This document shows positions 24,532 through 33,446 of a stretch of 64,000 nucleotides of DNA, piece after piece. The DNA is from Arthrobacter humicola. GTDB lineage: Bacteria; Actinomycetota; Actinomycetes; Actinomycetales; Micrococcaceae. A program made the position numbers and the translations under genes. The stretch is from assembly GCF_022803015.1 (NCBI RefSeq), contig NZ_JAFKON010000008.1:1-64000 (forward strand), written 5' to 3'. Under the pieces are notes generated by a model that saw only the letters and a list, made by a program, of their open reading frames with translations, did not search any database and was not told the origin of the DNA. Numbering within the stretch: the stretch's first letter is position 1; each line of letters begins with the position of its first letter.

Positions 24532-26124
24532 ATGACTGTTACAACCCACGAACCGCTCACCGTCACCCTCGGCTCCAGCGGTGTCACCCCCGAGGACGTC
24601 GTCGCCGTCGCCCGCCACGACGCCCACGTCACCATCGCCCAGGACGCCCTGGACGCCGTCGCCAAGGTCCGCGCCCACATCGACGACCTCGCCCACAGCG
24701 AGGTCCCGGCCTACGGGATCTCCACCGGCTTCGGGGCGCTGGCCAACCGGCACATCCCCAACGAGCTGCGCACCCAGCTGCAGAAATCCCTGATCCGCAG
24801 CCACGCCGCCGGCATGGGCCCGGCCGTGGAACGCGAAGTGGTCCGCGGCATCATGTTCCTGCGCGCCAAGACCCTGGCCTCCGGCCGCACCGGCGTCCGC
24901 CCGGTGGTGCTGCAGACCATGGTGGACGTGCTCAACGCCGGCATCACCCCGGTGGTCCGCGAATTCGGCTCCCTCGGCTGCTCGGGCGACCTCGCGCCGC
25001 TGTCCCACTGCGCCCTGGTCCTGATGGGCGAAGGCGAGGCGACCGGCCCCGACGGCACGCTGTACGGGAGCAAGGATGCCCGCCCGGTCGCCGAGCTCCT
25101 CGCCGCGCACGGCATCGAACCGGTCACGCTGGCCGAAAAGGAGGGCCTGGCCCTCGTCAACGGCACCGAGGGCATGCTCGGCATGCTGCTGATGGCCATC
25201 GCGGACATCCGCCAGCTGCTTACGACGGCGGACATCACCGCCGCCCTCAGCGTCGAGGCGCTGCTCGGCACCGACCAGGTGTTCCTGCCGGAGCTGCACG
25301 CGGCGCTGCGCCCGCACCCGGGCCAGGCCGCCGCCGCGGACAACATGCTCCGTGTGCTGTCCAACTCCCCGATCGTGGCCTCGCACCGGATCAACGACAC
25401 GAAGGTCCAGGACGCCTACTCGCTGCGCTGCGCACCCCAGGTGGCCGGCGCCGTCCGCGACACCGTGGACCATGCCGCTCTGGTCGCCTCCCGCGAACTG
25501 GCCGCCGCGATCGACAACCCGGTGGTCCTGCCCGACGGCCGGGTCAGCTCCAACGGCAACTTCCACGGCGCCCCGGTGGCCTACGTGCTGGACTTCCTGG
25601 CGATCGCCGTCGCGGACCTGAGCTCCATCGCCGAGCGCCGGACCGACCGGATGCTGGACCCGGCCCGCTCGCACGGGCTGCCCGCCTTCCTGGCCTCGGA
25701 CCCCGGCGTCGACTCCGGCCTCATGATCGCCCAGTACACGCAGGCCGGCCTGGTTTCGGACAACAAGCGGCTGGCCGTCCCGGCGTCGGTGGACTCGATC
25801 CCGAGCTCGGCGATGCAGGAGGACCACGTCTCCATGGGCTGGCACGCGGCCCGCAAGCTCCGCCGCGCGGTGGAGAACCTGCGCCGGGTCCTGGCGATCG
25901 AACTGGTGACGTCGGCCCGGGCGCTGGACATCCGCACCCAGCTCTCCGGCGGCGAACTCACGCCGGGACCTGCGGGCGCGGCCGTGATCGCCGCGCTGCG
26001 CGACGTCGTCGACGGTCCGGGCACCGACAGGTTCCTGTCACCGGAGCTCGAAGCGGCGGATGTCCTCGTGGCCTCGGGCAAGGTCCGGGCGGCGGCCGAA
26101 TCCGCCGTCGGAAATCTCGCCTGA
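24532..26124 (+). CDS. hutH: Histidine ammonia-lyase
   Basis: 530 residues. Deaminates histidine to urocanate, the first step of the pathway. Catalytic Tyr61 is in YGISTGFG. The MIO-forming tripeptide is Cys150-Ser151-Gly152 (GSLGCSGDLAPLSH), where the best-studied enzymes have Ala-Ser-Gly; the Ser and Gly that form the ring are retained. Further conserved segments are YSLRCAPQV and SSNGNFHG. It follows hutU by 9 bp and ends before a hairpin. Confidence 0.96.
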   Translation: MTVTTHEPLTVTLGSSGVTPEDVVAVARHDAHVTIAQDALDAVAKVRAHIDDLAHSEVPAYGISTGFGALANRHIPNELRTQLQKSLIRSHAAGMGPAVEREVVRGIMFLRAKTLASGRTGVRPVVLQTMVDVLNAGITPVVREFGSLGCSGDLAPLSHCALVLMGEGEATGPDGTLYGSKDARPVAELLAAHGIEPVTLAEKEGLALVNGTEGMLGMLLMAIADIRQLLTTADITAALSVEALLGTDQVFLPELHAALRPHPGQAAAADNMLRVLSNSPIVASHRINDTKVQDAYSLRCAPQVAGAVRDTVDHAALVASRELAAAIDNPVVLPDGRVSSNGNFHGAPVAYVLDFLAIAVADLSSIAERRTDRMLDPARSHGLPAFLASDPGVDSGLMIAQYTQAGLVSDNKRLAVPASVDSIPSSAMQEDHVSMGWHAARKLRRAVENLRRVLAIELVTSARALDIRTQLSGGELTPGPAGAAVIAALRDVVDGPGTDRFLSPELEAADVLVASGKVRAAAESAVGNLA

Positions 26125-26154
26125 GAAGAAACAAAATGCAGGGCAGCTGAACAA

Positions 26155-26205
26155 TTCCCGGCGCCCCCGAAATCTTTGGCGACACGGACGGCGGGGGCCC
26201 GGGAA
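26155..26205 (+). terminator. Hairpin after hutH
   Basis: TTCCCGGCGCCCCCG (26155-26169) pairs with CGGGGGCCCGGGAA (26192-26205) through 14 bp with one bulged C and a 22-nt loop. It lies 30 bp past the hutH stop and has no T tract, so it may terminate or stabilise the hutUH transcript. Confidence 0.55.
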
Positions 26206-26276
26206 CTGTAGTACAAATGGAGAGTCCACACCAACGAAGTTGTGGCAAAGAACACATACAAAGGGGTAAAAGTTCT

Positions 26277-26513
26277 ATGAAAGCACGCGGCACGGTACTG
26301 TCCAGGCGCCTTGCATCCGCAGCTACGGTTTCCGACTGGAGCGGCCTCCGGGTCGGCGAACGCGTCGAAATTGTCAAGCACGCACAGGTCATTGCGGCCG
26401 GTGAGGTCGAAGAGGTCTCGGTAAGCGGGAATGTGCTCTGGCTGGTCCCCGAGGGGCCGTCCGAAACGCAGCTTTTCCTGCAGTCCGACGGCGTGCAGGT
26501 CCGCCGCAGCTAG
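26277..26513 (+). CDS. Small hypothetical protein between hutH and the antiporter
   Basis: 78 residues from the ATG at 26277, with AAAGGGG eleven bases earlier. I do not recognise the family. The sequence alternates short strands (RVEIVKHAQVIAAGEVEEVSVSGNVLWLVPEG, TQLFLQSDGVQVRR), suggesting a small beta-barrel, SH3-like fold. No signal or membrane segment. Its conservation near hut genes could be checked. Confidence 0.65.
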   Translation: MKARGTVLSRRLASAATVSDWSGLRVGERVEIVKHAQVIAAGEVEEVSVSGNVLWLVPEGPSETQLFLQSDGVQVRRS

Positions 26514-26527
26514 GCTGGCCGGGTTTT

Positions 26528-26541
26528 ACGCGTTCACGCGT
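26528..26541. promoter_or_regulatory. Palindrome ACGCGTTCACGCGT
   Basis: ACGCG-TTCA-CGCGT is a perfect 5-bp inverted repeat beginning 14 bp after the stop of the small gene and ~85 bp before the antiporter start. It may be a regulator site for the antiporter. Confidence 0.35.
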
Positions 26542-26626
26542 ATCGTTGGGTGAGGGGCGCCGTTCCACAGGGACGGGGCCCCGACTCATCCCCCGGGCAT
26601 CCGGGCCCGGGCAGGAGGACCACGCA

Positions 26627-27931
26627 GTGTTTGAGGCTCCCAGCATCGTTTTTGCCGCGGCAGGCATGGCCGTTTTCGCCGCCGCACTCCTGCCCAAGCT
26701 GCTGCGAAACGCGCCGCTGTCCATGCCGATGGTCTTCCTGGCCGCCGGCATACTCGCCTTCACATTCATCCCCGGCCTGCCGGCCCCAGATCCCCTGCAA
26801 TATGGGGAGTTCACCACCCACGTGACGGAAGTCTGCGTCATCATTTCCCTGATGGGCGCGGGCCTCGCACTCGACCGTCCCGTGGGACGACGCGAATGGT
26901 CCACCACCTGGCGGATGCTGGGGATCGCCATGCCGGTCTGCATTGTTGCACTGACCCTGCTGGGGCTCTGGGCGCTGGGGCTGGGGCTCGGCGCGGCACT
27001 GCTGGTCGCAGCCGCGCTCGCCCCAACCGACCCGGTGCTGGCCTCTGAAGTGCAGGTGGGCGAGCCTGCCGACGACGAGCACGAAACCGAGCGTGGCGAA
27101 GACGAGATCCGTTTCGGCCTCACCTCCGAGGCAGGCCTGAATGACGGGCTGGCCTTTCCGTTTGTCTACCTGGCCATCGCCATCAGCCTGTCCGGGTCGG
27201 CGCCGTCCGAGTGGTTTTGGCCCTGGTTCCTCACCGATGTCCTGTGGCGGATCGGCATGGGGCTACTCGTCGGCTGGCTGGCCGGGAAAGCGTTGAGCCA
27301 GCTGTTCTTCTCCGCCCGCGACAGCATCCGGCTGTCCAACCACTCGGAGGGCTTCGTGGCGCTGGCGGCGACGTTCCTCGCTTACGGGGTGACGGAAATG
27401 CTGGAAGGCTACGGGTTCATCGCCGTCTTTGTATGCGCCGTGACCATTCGGGCCGCTGAACGCACGCATGGGTTTCACCGTGTCATGCACGCCTATGTGG
27501 AGCAGCTCGAACGTCTCATGACGGTGGTCATCCTGGTGCTGCTGGGCGGCGCGATTGCACGAGGCCTGCTGGCCGGCATTGGCTGGCCGGAGGTTCTGGT
27601 GGCGCTGGCGTTCCTGCTGCTCGTCCGTCCGCTGGCCGGCTGGACCGGCCTCGCCCGGGGTAAGACCGGCCCGCGGGAACGGATCGCCATCGCCTTTTTC
27701 GGCATCCGCGGCATCGGCTCGCTCTACTATCTCGCATACGCGCTCAGCAAGGGCGACTTTGGAGCCCAGGCCGAGGAATTGTGGGCGTTCATCGGCCTGG
27801 TGGTGGGGATGTCCATCGTGTTGCATGGGGCGACAACGGCTCCCGTCATGAACCGGCTGGACCGGCTACGCGAACGGAAGGCTGTGCAGCAACATGGCGA
27901 CGAGGGCAAGGCGCCGAAAACGCCTATCTGA
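26627..27931 (+). CDS. Cation:proton antiporter (CPA1/NhaP-like)
   Basis: 434 residues with about 12 hydrophobic segments. Signatures include APTDPVLASEVQVG, the transport-site region of Na+/H+ antiporters, GLNDGLAFPFVYLAIA with its conserved Asn-Asp pair, and FFGIRGIGSLYYLAYAL. An acidic loop (GEPADDEHETERGEDE) follows the TDP motif. The GTG at 26627 has AGGAGG just upstream, which fixes the start. It exchanges Na+ or K+ for H+. Its place between hutH and hutG may be accidental or may help with pH or ammonium stress. Confidence 0.85.
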   Translation: MFEAPSIVFAAAGMAVFAAALLPKLLRNAPLSMPMVFLAAGILAFTFIPGLPAPDPLQYGEFTTHVTEVCVIISLMGAGLALDRPVGRREWSTTWRMLGIAMPVCIVALTLLGLWALGLGLGAALLVAAALAPTDPVLASEVQVGEPADDEHETERGEDEIRFGLTSEAGLNDGLAFPFVYLAIAISLSGSAPSEWFWPWFLTDVLWRIGMGLLVGWLAGKALSQLFFSARDSIRLSNHSEGFVALAATFLAYGVTEMLEGYGFIAVFVCAVTIRAAERTHGFHRVMHAYVEQLERLMTVVILVLLGGAIARGLLAGIGWPEVLVALAFLLLVRPLAGWTGLARGKTGPRERIAIAFFGIRGIGSLYYLAYALSKGDFGAQAEELWAFIGLVVGMSIVLHGATTAPVMNRLDRLRERKAVQQHGDEGKAPKTPI

Positions 27932-27961
27932 GGCGGCGGCTGACCGTTCCCGCCGCCCCGC

Positions 27962-28921
27962 CTATCCCAGCAGCGTATTAACCAGCCGGGCGGCCACTTT
28001 GGCGGTGCGGCCGTCGATGTCGAACTCCGGGTTCAGCTCGGCGATATCCAGATGCAGGAGCTTCCCGCTCGCGGCCACCTGGCGGCACACGGCGCTGATC
28101 ACCGGCAGCGGCACACCAAAGGCCGCGGGAGCGCTCACCCCGGGGGCCGCGGAGGCCGGCAGCACGTCCAGGTCGATGGTCAGGTACACCGCGTCCACCT
28201 GTGCCAGGAAGGCTGCCACAAACGCGTGCGCGGCGTCCGCCGAGCAGTCCTCGTCCAGCAGGTAGTCCACGCCGAGCTCGTCTGCCGTCCGGAACAGCGT
28301 ACGGGTGTTGTTCGGCTCGGAAATCCCGACGACGGCGTAGCGCAGTTCGCGGCCGGCGGCTGCTTCGGCGCGGGCCATCTGGAGGAACGGCGTGCCGGAG
28401 CTGGGCACCGGCTCATCGCGGAGGTCGAAGTGGGCATCGAGGTTCAGCACGCCGACGCTCAGGCCCTCGCGCACGGCCGCCGACCCGGCCACGCCGAGAT
28501 AGCTGGCAAAGGCGGTCTCGTGCCCGCCGCCGAGCACCACGGGAAGCCCGCCGGCGTCGAGCAGACTGGTGATCGCGAGCCCGGCGCGGGCCTGTCCTGC
28601 CTCGAGCGCGTCCCCGGCCACGGTGACGTCGCCGGCGTCGTGCACGGCGCGCGTCAGGTGGAACGCGAGCGGGCCGAGCGCGGCCCGGATGGCCGCGGGG
28701 GCGGCCGCGGCGCCGGTCCGTCCCTTGTTGCGACGCACCCCGGCGTCGCTGCCGAAGCCGAGGAGGACTGCGGGGCGCCCAGCAGGGACACCCGCCGGAA
28801 CCGTGCCGGGAGCGTAGGGGGTCACCGCCTGCCACCAGCGCCGGTGTTCGTCGCCGTCGCCGTCGAACCTGCCGGTCCAGGGGTGGGGCGGGACATCAAC
28901 GGGGAGCGCGGGAGAAACCAT
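27962..28921 (-). CDS. hutG: Formimidoylglutamase
   Basis: 319 residues, arginase/agmatinase superfamily. Manganese ligands are visible in GGGHE, NLDAHFDLRD and TIDLDVLP. Length and hut context indicate hydrolysis of N-formimidoyl-L-glutamate to glutamate and formamide, the last step of one histidine route. It is transcribed towards the antiporter from its own promoter, with a hut-type operator at 28976-28991. The intermediate-step enzyme HutI is not in this window. Confidence 0.9.
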   Translation of the reverse strand: MVSPALPVDVPPHPWTGRFDGDGDEHRRWWQAVTPYAPGTVPAGVPAGRPAVLLGFGSDAGVRRNKGRTGAAAAPAAIRAALGPLAFHLTRAVHDAGDVTVAGDALEAGQARAGLAITSLLDAGGLPVVLGGGHETAFASYLGVAGSAAVREGLSVGVLNLDAHFDLRDEPVPSSGTPFLQMARAEAAAGRELRYAVVGISEPNNTRTLFRTADELGVDYLLDEDCSADAAHAFVAAFLAQVDAVYLTIDLDVLPASAAPGVSAPAAFGVPLPVISAVCRQVAASGKLLHLDIAELNPEFDIDGRTAKVAARLVNTLLG

Positions 28922-28975
28922 GCCCCTAGCTCACCGCAGCCCGGGCCGGAAAACCAGCCGGGCCGCCGTCGGACT

Positions 28976-28991
28976 GTCCGGAATCCCGGAA
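28976..28991. promoter_or_regulatory. HutR operator, copy D (upstream of hutG)
   Basis: GTCCGGAATCCCGGAA matches 14 of 16 positions of the hutU site and lies 55 bp before the hutG ATG on the minus strand, linking hutG to the same regulator. Confidence 0.7.
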
Positions 28992-29007
28992 ACTGAGCTT
29001 AAACGCC

Positions 29008-29046
29008 GCCGGGTGGGCCACGCCGGGTGGGCGTGGCCCACCCGGC
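29008..29046 (-). terminator. 17-bp hairpin after the NCS2 permease gene
   Basis: GCCGGGTGGGCCACGCC (29008-29024) and GGCGTGGCCCACCCGGC (29030-29046) form a perfect 17-bp stem with a 5-nt loop, 26 bp past the permease stop. On the minus strand a T-rich CGTTTAAGCTCAGTTT follows, as expected for an intrinsic terminator. Confidence 0.8.
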
Positions 29047-29071
29047 GGGCGTGACCGCGGGCGGGGCTGCG

Positions 29072-30526
29072 TTAGTGGATCCCCAGGGCGGCCTCGATCG
29101 GGCCGATCGCGAAGAAGAGCAGGAACGCGGACGCCACGGCCCACATGAGCGGGTGCACCTCGCGGGCCCGGCCCTCGAAAAGGCGGATCAGCACGAAGCT
29201 GATGAAGCCAGCGCCCAGGCCGTTGGCGATCGAGTACGTGAACGGCATGAGGGTGAAGGTCAGGAAGGCCGGAATCGCGATGCCCCAGTCCTGCCAGTCG
29301 ATCTTGCCCACCTGGGAGACCATCATGAAGCCGACGACCACGAGGGCGGGGGCCACGGCCTCGAACGGCACGAGGTTGATCAGCGGGGTGAAGAACATCG
29401 CCACGAGGAACAGCAGGCCGGTGACGACGGAGGCCAGGCCGGTGCGTGCGCCTTCGCCGATGCCGGCACCGGACTCGACGTAGATCTGGTTCGAGGAGAC
29501 GGAGGCGCCGCCGCCGATGATCGCGCCCAGGGCGTCCACCTGCAGCACGCGGTCGACGTCGGGGATGTTGCCGTCCTTGTCGATGGTGCCGGCCTCGGTG
29601 GCCAGTCCCACCATCGTGCCCATGGCGTCGAAGAAGATACTGAGCAGGATCACGAACGCCAGCAGGGTCGCCGCGACGAAGCCGAGGTGTTCAAAGGCGC
29701 CGAAGGGGTTGGCCTTGCCGATCAGGGACAGGTCCGGGGCCGTCCACTCGGAGAACTGCGGAGCCACGAGGGACCAGCCCTGCGGGTTGTGGGTCTTGCC
29801 GTCAAAGCTGGGCCCGATGTGCAGGATGGATTCCAGGATCACGGACAGGATGGTCGAGGCCACGATGCCGATCAGGATGGCGCCCTTGACCTTGCGGACC
29901 ACCAGCGCGATGGTCAGGATCAGGCCGAAGACGAACACGAAGGTCGGCCAGCCCAGGAGCTTGCCGTCGAAGCCCAGGCCGACCGGGACGGTGGTGCCGG
30001 CGACATCGGGGACGCGGCGCACGAAGCCCGCGTTGACGAGACCGATCAGGGCGATGAACAGGCCGATGCCCACCACGATCGCGGTCTTCAGCCCCTCGGG
30101 TACGGCCTTGAACACGGCCGTCCGGAAGCCGGTGAGGACCAGGATCAGCATGGTGATGCCCGAGAGCATCACCAGGCCCATCATGTCCGGCCAGGTCAGG
30201 CCGGGGTTCGTGGCCACCGTGACGGCGACGAACGCGTTCACGCCGAGCCCGGTGGCCAGGGCGAAGGGATGCTTGGCCCACGCGCCCATGAGGATGGTCA
30301 GGATGCCGGCCACGAACGCGGTGACGGCGGCGACGGCGGGGAAGCCCAGCGTGGCGCCCGAGGAGTCCGGCCCGGAGAGGATCAGCGGATTCAGCACCAC
30401 GATGTAGCTCATGGCGAAGAACGTGGCGAACCCTCCGCGGATCTCGCGCGAGACGTTCGACCCCCGCTCGGATATCTTGAAATACCGGTCGAGTGCCGAG
30501 CCCTGCTTGAGCATTAGGTCTTGCAT
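29072..30526 (-). CDS. NCS2-family purine permease (AzgA-like)
   Basis: 484 residues from the ATG at 30526, which has GGAGG six bases upstream. About 12-14 helices. REIRGGFATFFAMSYIVVLNPLIL near the N-terminus, KHPFALATGLGVNAFVAVTV and ALGAIIGGGASVSSNQIYVESGAGIGEGARTGLASVVTGLLFL are typical of the AzgA branch, which imports adenine, guanine or hypoxanthine by proton symport. The gene stands alone; the promoter would lie in the 109-bp gap before the CopC gene. No purine riboswitch is evident there. Confidence 0.88.
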   Translation of the reverse strand: MQDLMLKQGSALDRYFKISERGSNVSREIRGGFATFFAMSYIVVLNPLILSGPDSSGATLGFPAVAAVTAFVAGILTILMGAWAKHPFALATGLGVNAFVAVTVATNPGLTWPDMMGLVMLSGITMLILVLTGFRTAVFKAVPEGLKTAIVVGIGLFIALIGLVNAGFVRRVPDVAGTTVPVGLGFDGKLLGWPTFVFVFGLILTIALVVRKVKGAILIGIVASTILSVILESILHIGPSFDGKTHNPQGWSLVAPQFSEWTAPDLSLIGKANPFGAFEHLGFVAATLLAFVILLSIFFDAMGTMVGLATEAGTIDKDGNIPDVDRVLQVDALGAIIGGGASVSSNQIYVESGAGIGEGARTGLASVVTGLLFLVAMFFTPLINLVPFEAVAPALVVVGFMMVSQVGKIDWQDWGIAIPAFLTFTLMPFTYSIANGLGAGFISFVLIRLFEGRAREVHPLMWAVASAFLLFFAIGPIEAALGIH

Positions 30527-30635
30527 TAGTCCTCCGGGAGTGATGGGTGTTGCATATATCTTATTTGGCGCCCGAGGGCCAACCCTGCGTTTTCGCCTAG
30601 TCTGTAAGGAAGCCAACACTAGGAGTAGCCTGCCC

Positions 30636-31229
30636 ATGCGCCGTATCCGCCAGCTTCGCAGTGCCCTCCTGGGCGCCGTCGTCCTTGTGGCCGTCCTGCT
30701 GGGAGCAGTGAGCCCGGCGTCGGCGCACGATACCGCGGAGTCCACCAGCCCGGCTGCCGGAGCAACCGTCGCGGCACCGCCGGAGCAGGTCTCGGTCACG
30801 TTCAACCACAATCCGCTTGCCCTGGGGTCGCAGATCGTGGTCAATGACGCCGCCGGCGCCAACTGGTCGGACGGTCCCGTGGAAATCGTGGACAACGTCG
30901 CTGCGCAGAAGCTGAAGTCCGGCGCCCCCGCGGGGCCGTACACCGTGCACTGGCGGGTGGCCAGTTCCGACGGCCACCCGATCGAGGGCAGCTTCACCTT
31001 CACCGCGACGGCGGCTGCGGCAGGCACGACGGCGGCTGCGGCGGTCCCCACGATGGGCACCGCCCAGCCGGGGACCACGCCCGCGCCAGCCCCTGCGCCG
31101 GCCGGGTCGCAGCAGTTTCCCTGGAGCGTCATGGTCTTCGTCGCCGTCGGGGTCGGCATCCTGGTGGCCCTGGGCCTGATGGCGAAACGCCGCCTCACCC
31201 CGGACGAGGGCGGCGACACCGAAGGCTGA
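30636..31229 (+). CDS. CopC-domain copper resistance/binding protein, membrane anchored
   Basis: 197 residues. The signal peptide (RRIRQLRSALLGAVVLVAVLLGAVSPASA) should be cleaved after Ala30, leaving an N-terminal His31 (HDTAES), the typical copper ligand of CopC. A CopC beta-barrel follows, including VSVTFNHNPLALGSQIVV and WRVASSDGHPIEGSFTFT. After a Pro/Ala linker, one C-terminal helix (~168-188) and a KRR stop anchor it outside the membrane. AGGAG precedes the ATG. No copper exporter gene is adjacent. Confidence 0.85.
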   Translation: MRRIRQLRSALLGAVVLVAVLLGAVSPASAHDTAESTSPAAGATVAAPPEQVSVTFNHNPLALGSQIVVNDAAGANWSDGPVEIVDNVAAQKLKSGAPAGPYTVHWRVASSDGHPIEGSFTFTATAAAAGTTAAAAVPTMGTAQPGTTPAPAPAPAGSQQFPWSVMVFVAVGVGILVALGLMAKRRLTPDEGGDTEG

Positions 31230-31269
31230 AATAAGCCAACCTGACTCCGGCAACGCGGCCAAAGCGGTG

Positions 31270-31908
31270 CTAGGCGGGGGCGGCCAGGGCAAAGCCGCCG
31301 GGCAGCAGCGCGGGGATCCCGTTCGGGTGGACCTTGGCGGAAATTGCCTGTCCCACCACCTTGGCCTGGCGCAGGACTTCCTTGGGCGTCGGGGTAATGA
31401 GCTCGCCCACCCCCACGAGGTACATTCCCAGAGCATGCATTGCCGCCATGAGGTTCTGCCCGGCTGCCATGCCAAGTTCCGAGAGCATGCGGCGCAGCTG
31501 GCTGTGGGCGCAGCGGGTCAGGACAAGGTGGTCGGCCAGCAGGACGCCGCCCGGGGTCTGGACGGCCCACTTCTCGGTGGGTGAGCCGTCCGTGCCGGCC
31601 TCCAGGAGGTCCAGCTGCAGGGCCCGGATGTTGTTCCGCACGTCAAGCTTGTGGCTTGCGGCGTAGTTGCGCAGGTGCCGCAGGATTTCATTGCGCTCCC
31701 TCAGGCTTGCGGCGTCCGCCGCGTCGCAGCGCTGAAGCGAGGAGGTGTTGGCCGGATGGCCGGCACCCAGGAGGTCGAGCCCGTCCACAATGATGGACGC
31801 AACGCCCCGGCGCTGGAGCTCGCTGGCCACAGCCAAGCCGGAGAGCCCCGTCCCGATGACTACGGCGGTGGTCCGCTCAATCCCGCCGTACAAAGGCATG
31901 CTCGACAC
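31270..31908 (-). CDS. NAD(P)/FAD-binding protein, short flavoprotein-like
   Basis: 212 residues. The N-terminus has a Rossmann dinucleotide loop VVIGTGLSGLAVASELQRRGVASIIVDG. The rest resembles the middle of flavin-dependent monooxygenases but the protein is about half the usual length, with no second nucleotide-binding domain visible. I chose the GTG at 31908 because AAGGAGG ends nine bases earlier; an ATG three codons later has no ribosome-binding site at a suitable distance. It may be a truncated or specialised relative; function unknown. Confidence 0.65.
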   Translation of the reverse strand: MSSMPLYGGIERTTAVVIGTGLSGLAVASELQRRGVASIIVDGLDLLGAGHPANTSSLQRCDAADAASLRERNEILRHLRNYAASHKLDVRNNIRALQLDLLEAGTDGSPTEKWAVQTPGGVLLADHLVLTRCAHSQLRRMLSELGMAAGQNLMAAMHALGMYLVGVGELITPTPKEVLRQAKVVGQAISAKVHPNGIPALLPGGFALAAPA

Positions 31909-31924
31909 TGCAGGGTACCTCCTT

Positions 31925-32371
31925 GAAATGGTGCGAGTCGCGGGGGAAACCCCGGACGCCAACCCGTGCCTGGTTCCACAGCCCCAGCGGCTGCTTTCTG
32001 GAACACCAGTCTCGGTTCAGCAATGCCTCGAAGGATACCTAAGATTCCCGCCCGTGGATAGGGGAGGTAGGACATTGGCTGTGGTCCCGGATTCCGGCGG
32101 TTTCCTTGCCCCCGCTCCAGCGGAAACCGGCTCAAAAGCCTGAATTTCGGGGCCGGGAAACGGCGTGTTAACTCTGCGTAAATCCTTCCGCCGCGGGCGG
32201 CCGGGGACGCCTTGCCGCCGTCTTGAATGTTCGCAATTAACCGAGAATAGTGAGGAAAATCAGGGGTTCCTGCACGCAGATTCCGGGTCGCCTCGCCGGT
32301 GGACGCCGGGCGGCAGTACTTCTGGCAGAATAGCCGCAACATCAGGCAAGAATCGCGAGGAGGCGGACCCT
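31925..32371. other. Gene-free divergent intergenic region
   Basis: About 450 bp between the minus-strand flavoprotein-like gene and the plus-strand USP gene. CGGTTTCC (32098-32105) and GGAAACCG (32122-32129) form an 8-bp stem, followed by an AT-richer stretch near 32160-32200 that may hold the USP promoter. I see no credible gene or DosR-like box. Confidence 0.5.
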
Positions 32372-33409
32372 ATGGGCCGTGAACAGGTGCATCCGGACCC
32401 GGCATGGGAGACCGGTGGCGAGCCGGCGCCGCCCCGCGGAATCGTCGTGGGAGTGGACGGCTCGGACCACAGCCACTGCGCCCTGGTGTGGGCGGCCCGT
32501 GAGGCGGAACGCCGTCGCCGCCCGCTGCACATCGTGACCGCCTATTCCGTTCCGATCTTCGCCGCTTCCGGGCTCGACGGCGGCTACGCCACGGTGGACG
32601 ACTCCGTGATCCGCGAGGGCGCCGAAGCCATCCTCAAGCACGCCATGGACAAGATCGCGTTCTACAACATCGACGTCGACGCGTCCGTCGAAAACGGGGA
32701 CGCGTCCGGCGTGCTGCTGGAAATCAGCGAAACCGCGGAGCTTCTGGTCTTCGGCACCCGCGGCCGCGGTGGCTTCGTGGGCCGGCTGCTCGGCTCCGTC
32801 AGCAGCGCGCTGCCCGCCCACTCGAAGTGCCCCACCGTGACCGTGCCGCTGATCTGCGCGGACCGCCTGGGCGAAACCACAGACGACAAGCATGTCCTCG
32901 CCGAACGTGCCAAGTCGGGCAGCCAGCCGGTGGAGAACGTCGTGGTCGTCGGTGTCGACGGTTCCGAGCAGGCCCGCGTCGCCGTGCTGGAGGCCGCAGC
33001 GCAGGCCGAGCGGCTCTCCGCCCGGCTCCGCGTGGTGTGCGCGGTGCCGCAGTACACCGGCTCGCTGGCATGGGTGCCCACCCCGATGGACCGCGACGCA
33101 CTGTTCGCCGACATCAAGGTACAGCTCGACGCCGGCGTGGCCTGGCTGCGGAGCTACTTCCCCGCCCTGCAGGTGGAGACGCAGCTCGTCGACGGCTCGC
33201 CCGTCGACATCCTCGTCGACGCCAGCCGGCACGTGGAGCTCGTGGTGGTCGGCACCCGAGGGCGCGGCGGATTCACCGGGATGCTGCTGGGCTCCACGTC
33301 TGACGGCGTCCTCCACCACGCCAAGGGCCCGGTCATGGTGGTGCCGGACCGCGACGACCCGCGGCTGGCGGACAGAGCCAGCTTCGGCCCGATGCTCGGC
33401 GACTCCTAG
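32372..33409 (+). CDS. Tandem-domain universal stress protein (second copy)
   Basis: 345 residues, two UspA domains (~22-170 and ~185-335). Both keep the ATP-binding loop: GTRGRGGFVGRLLGSVSSALPAHSKCPTVTVP and GTRGRGGFTGMLLGSTSDGVLHHAKGPVMVVP. It starts at ATG 32372 after GAGGAGG. The next gene, 37 bp on, is a PEP-utilising enzyme, so a USP again lies close to a PEP-synthase-family gene. Likely ATP-binding cytosolic stress protein. Confidence 0.9.
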   Translation: MGREQVHPDPAWETGGEPAPPRGIVVGVDGSDHSHCALVWAAREAERRRRPLHIVTAYSVPIFAASGLDGGYATVDDSVIREGAEAILKHAMDKIAFYNIDVDASVENGDASGVLLEISETAELLVFGTRGRGGFVGRLLGSVSSALPAHSKCPTVTVPLICADRLGETTDDKHVLAERAKSGSQPVENVVVVGVDGSEQARVAVLEAAAQAERLSARLRVVCAVPQYTGSLAWVPTPMDRDALFADIKVQLDAGVAWLRSYFPALQVETQLVDGSPVDILVDASRHVELVVVGTRGRGGFTGMLLGSTSDGVLHHAKGPVMVVPDRDDPRLADRASFGPMLGDS

Positions 33410-33446
33410 AAGGCGACGGGCCCGGCGTCGGAAGGACGGTTAACGG

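Noticed and set aside
22825..25845. Very long antisense open frame over hutU and hutH
   Set aside because: A GC-bias shadow; the sense strand carries unambiguous HutU and HutH.
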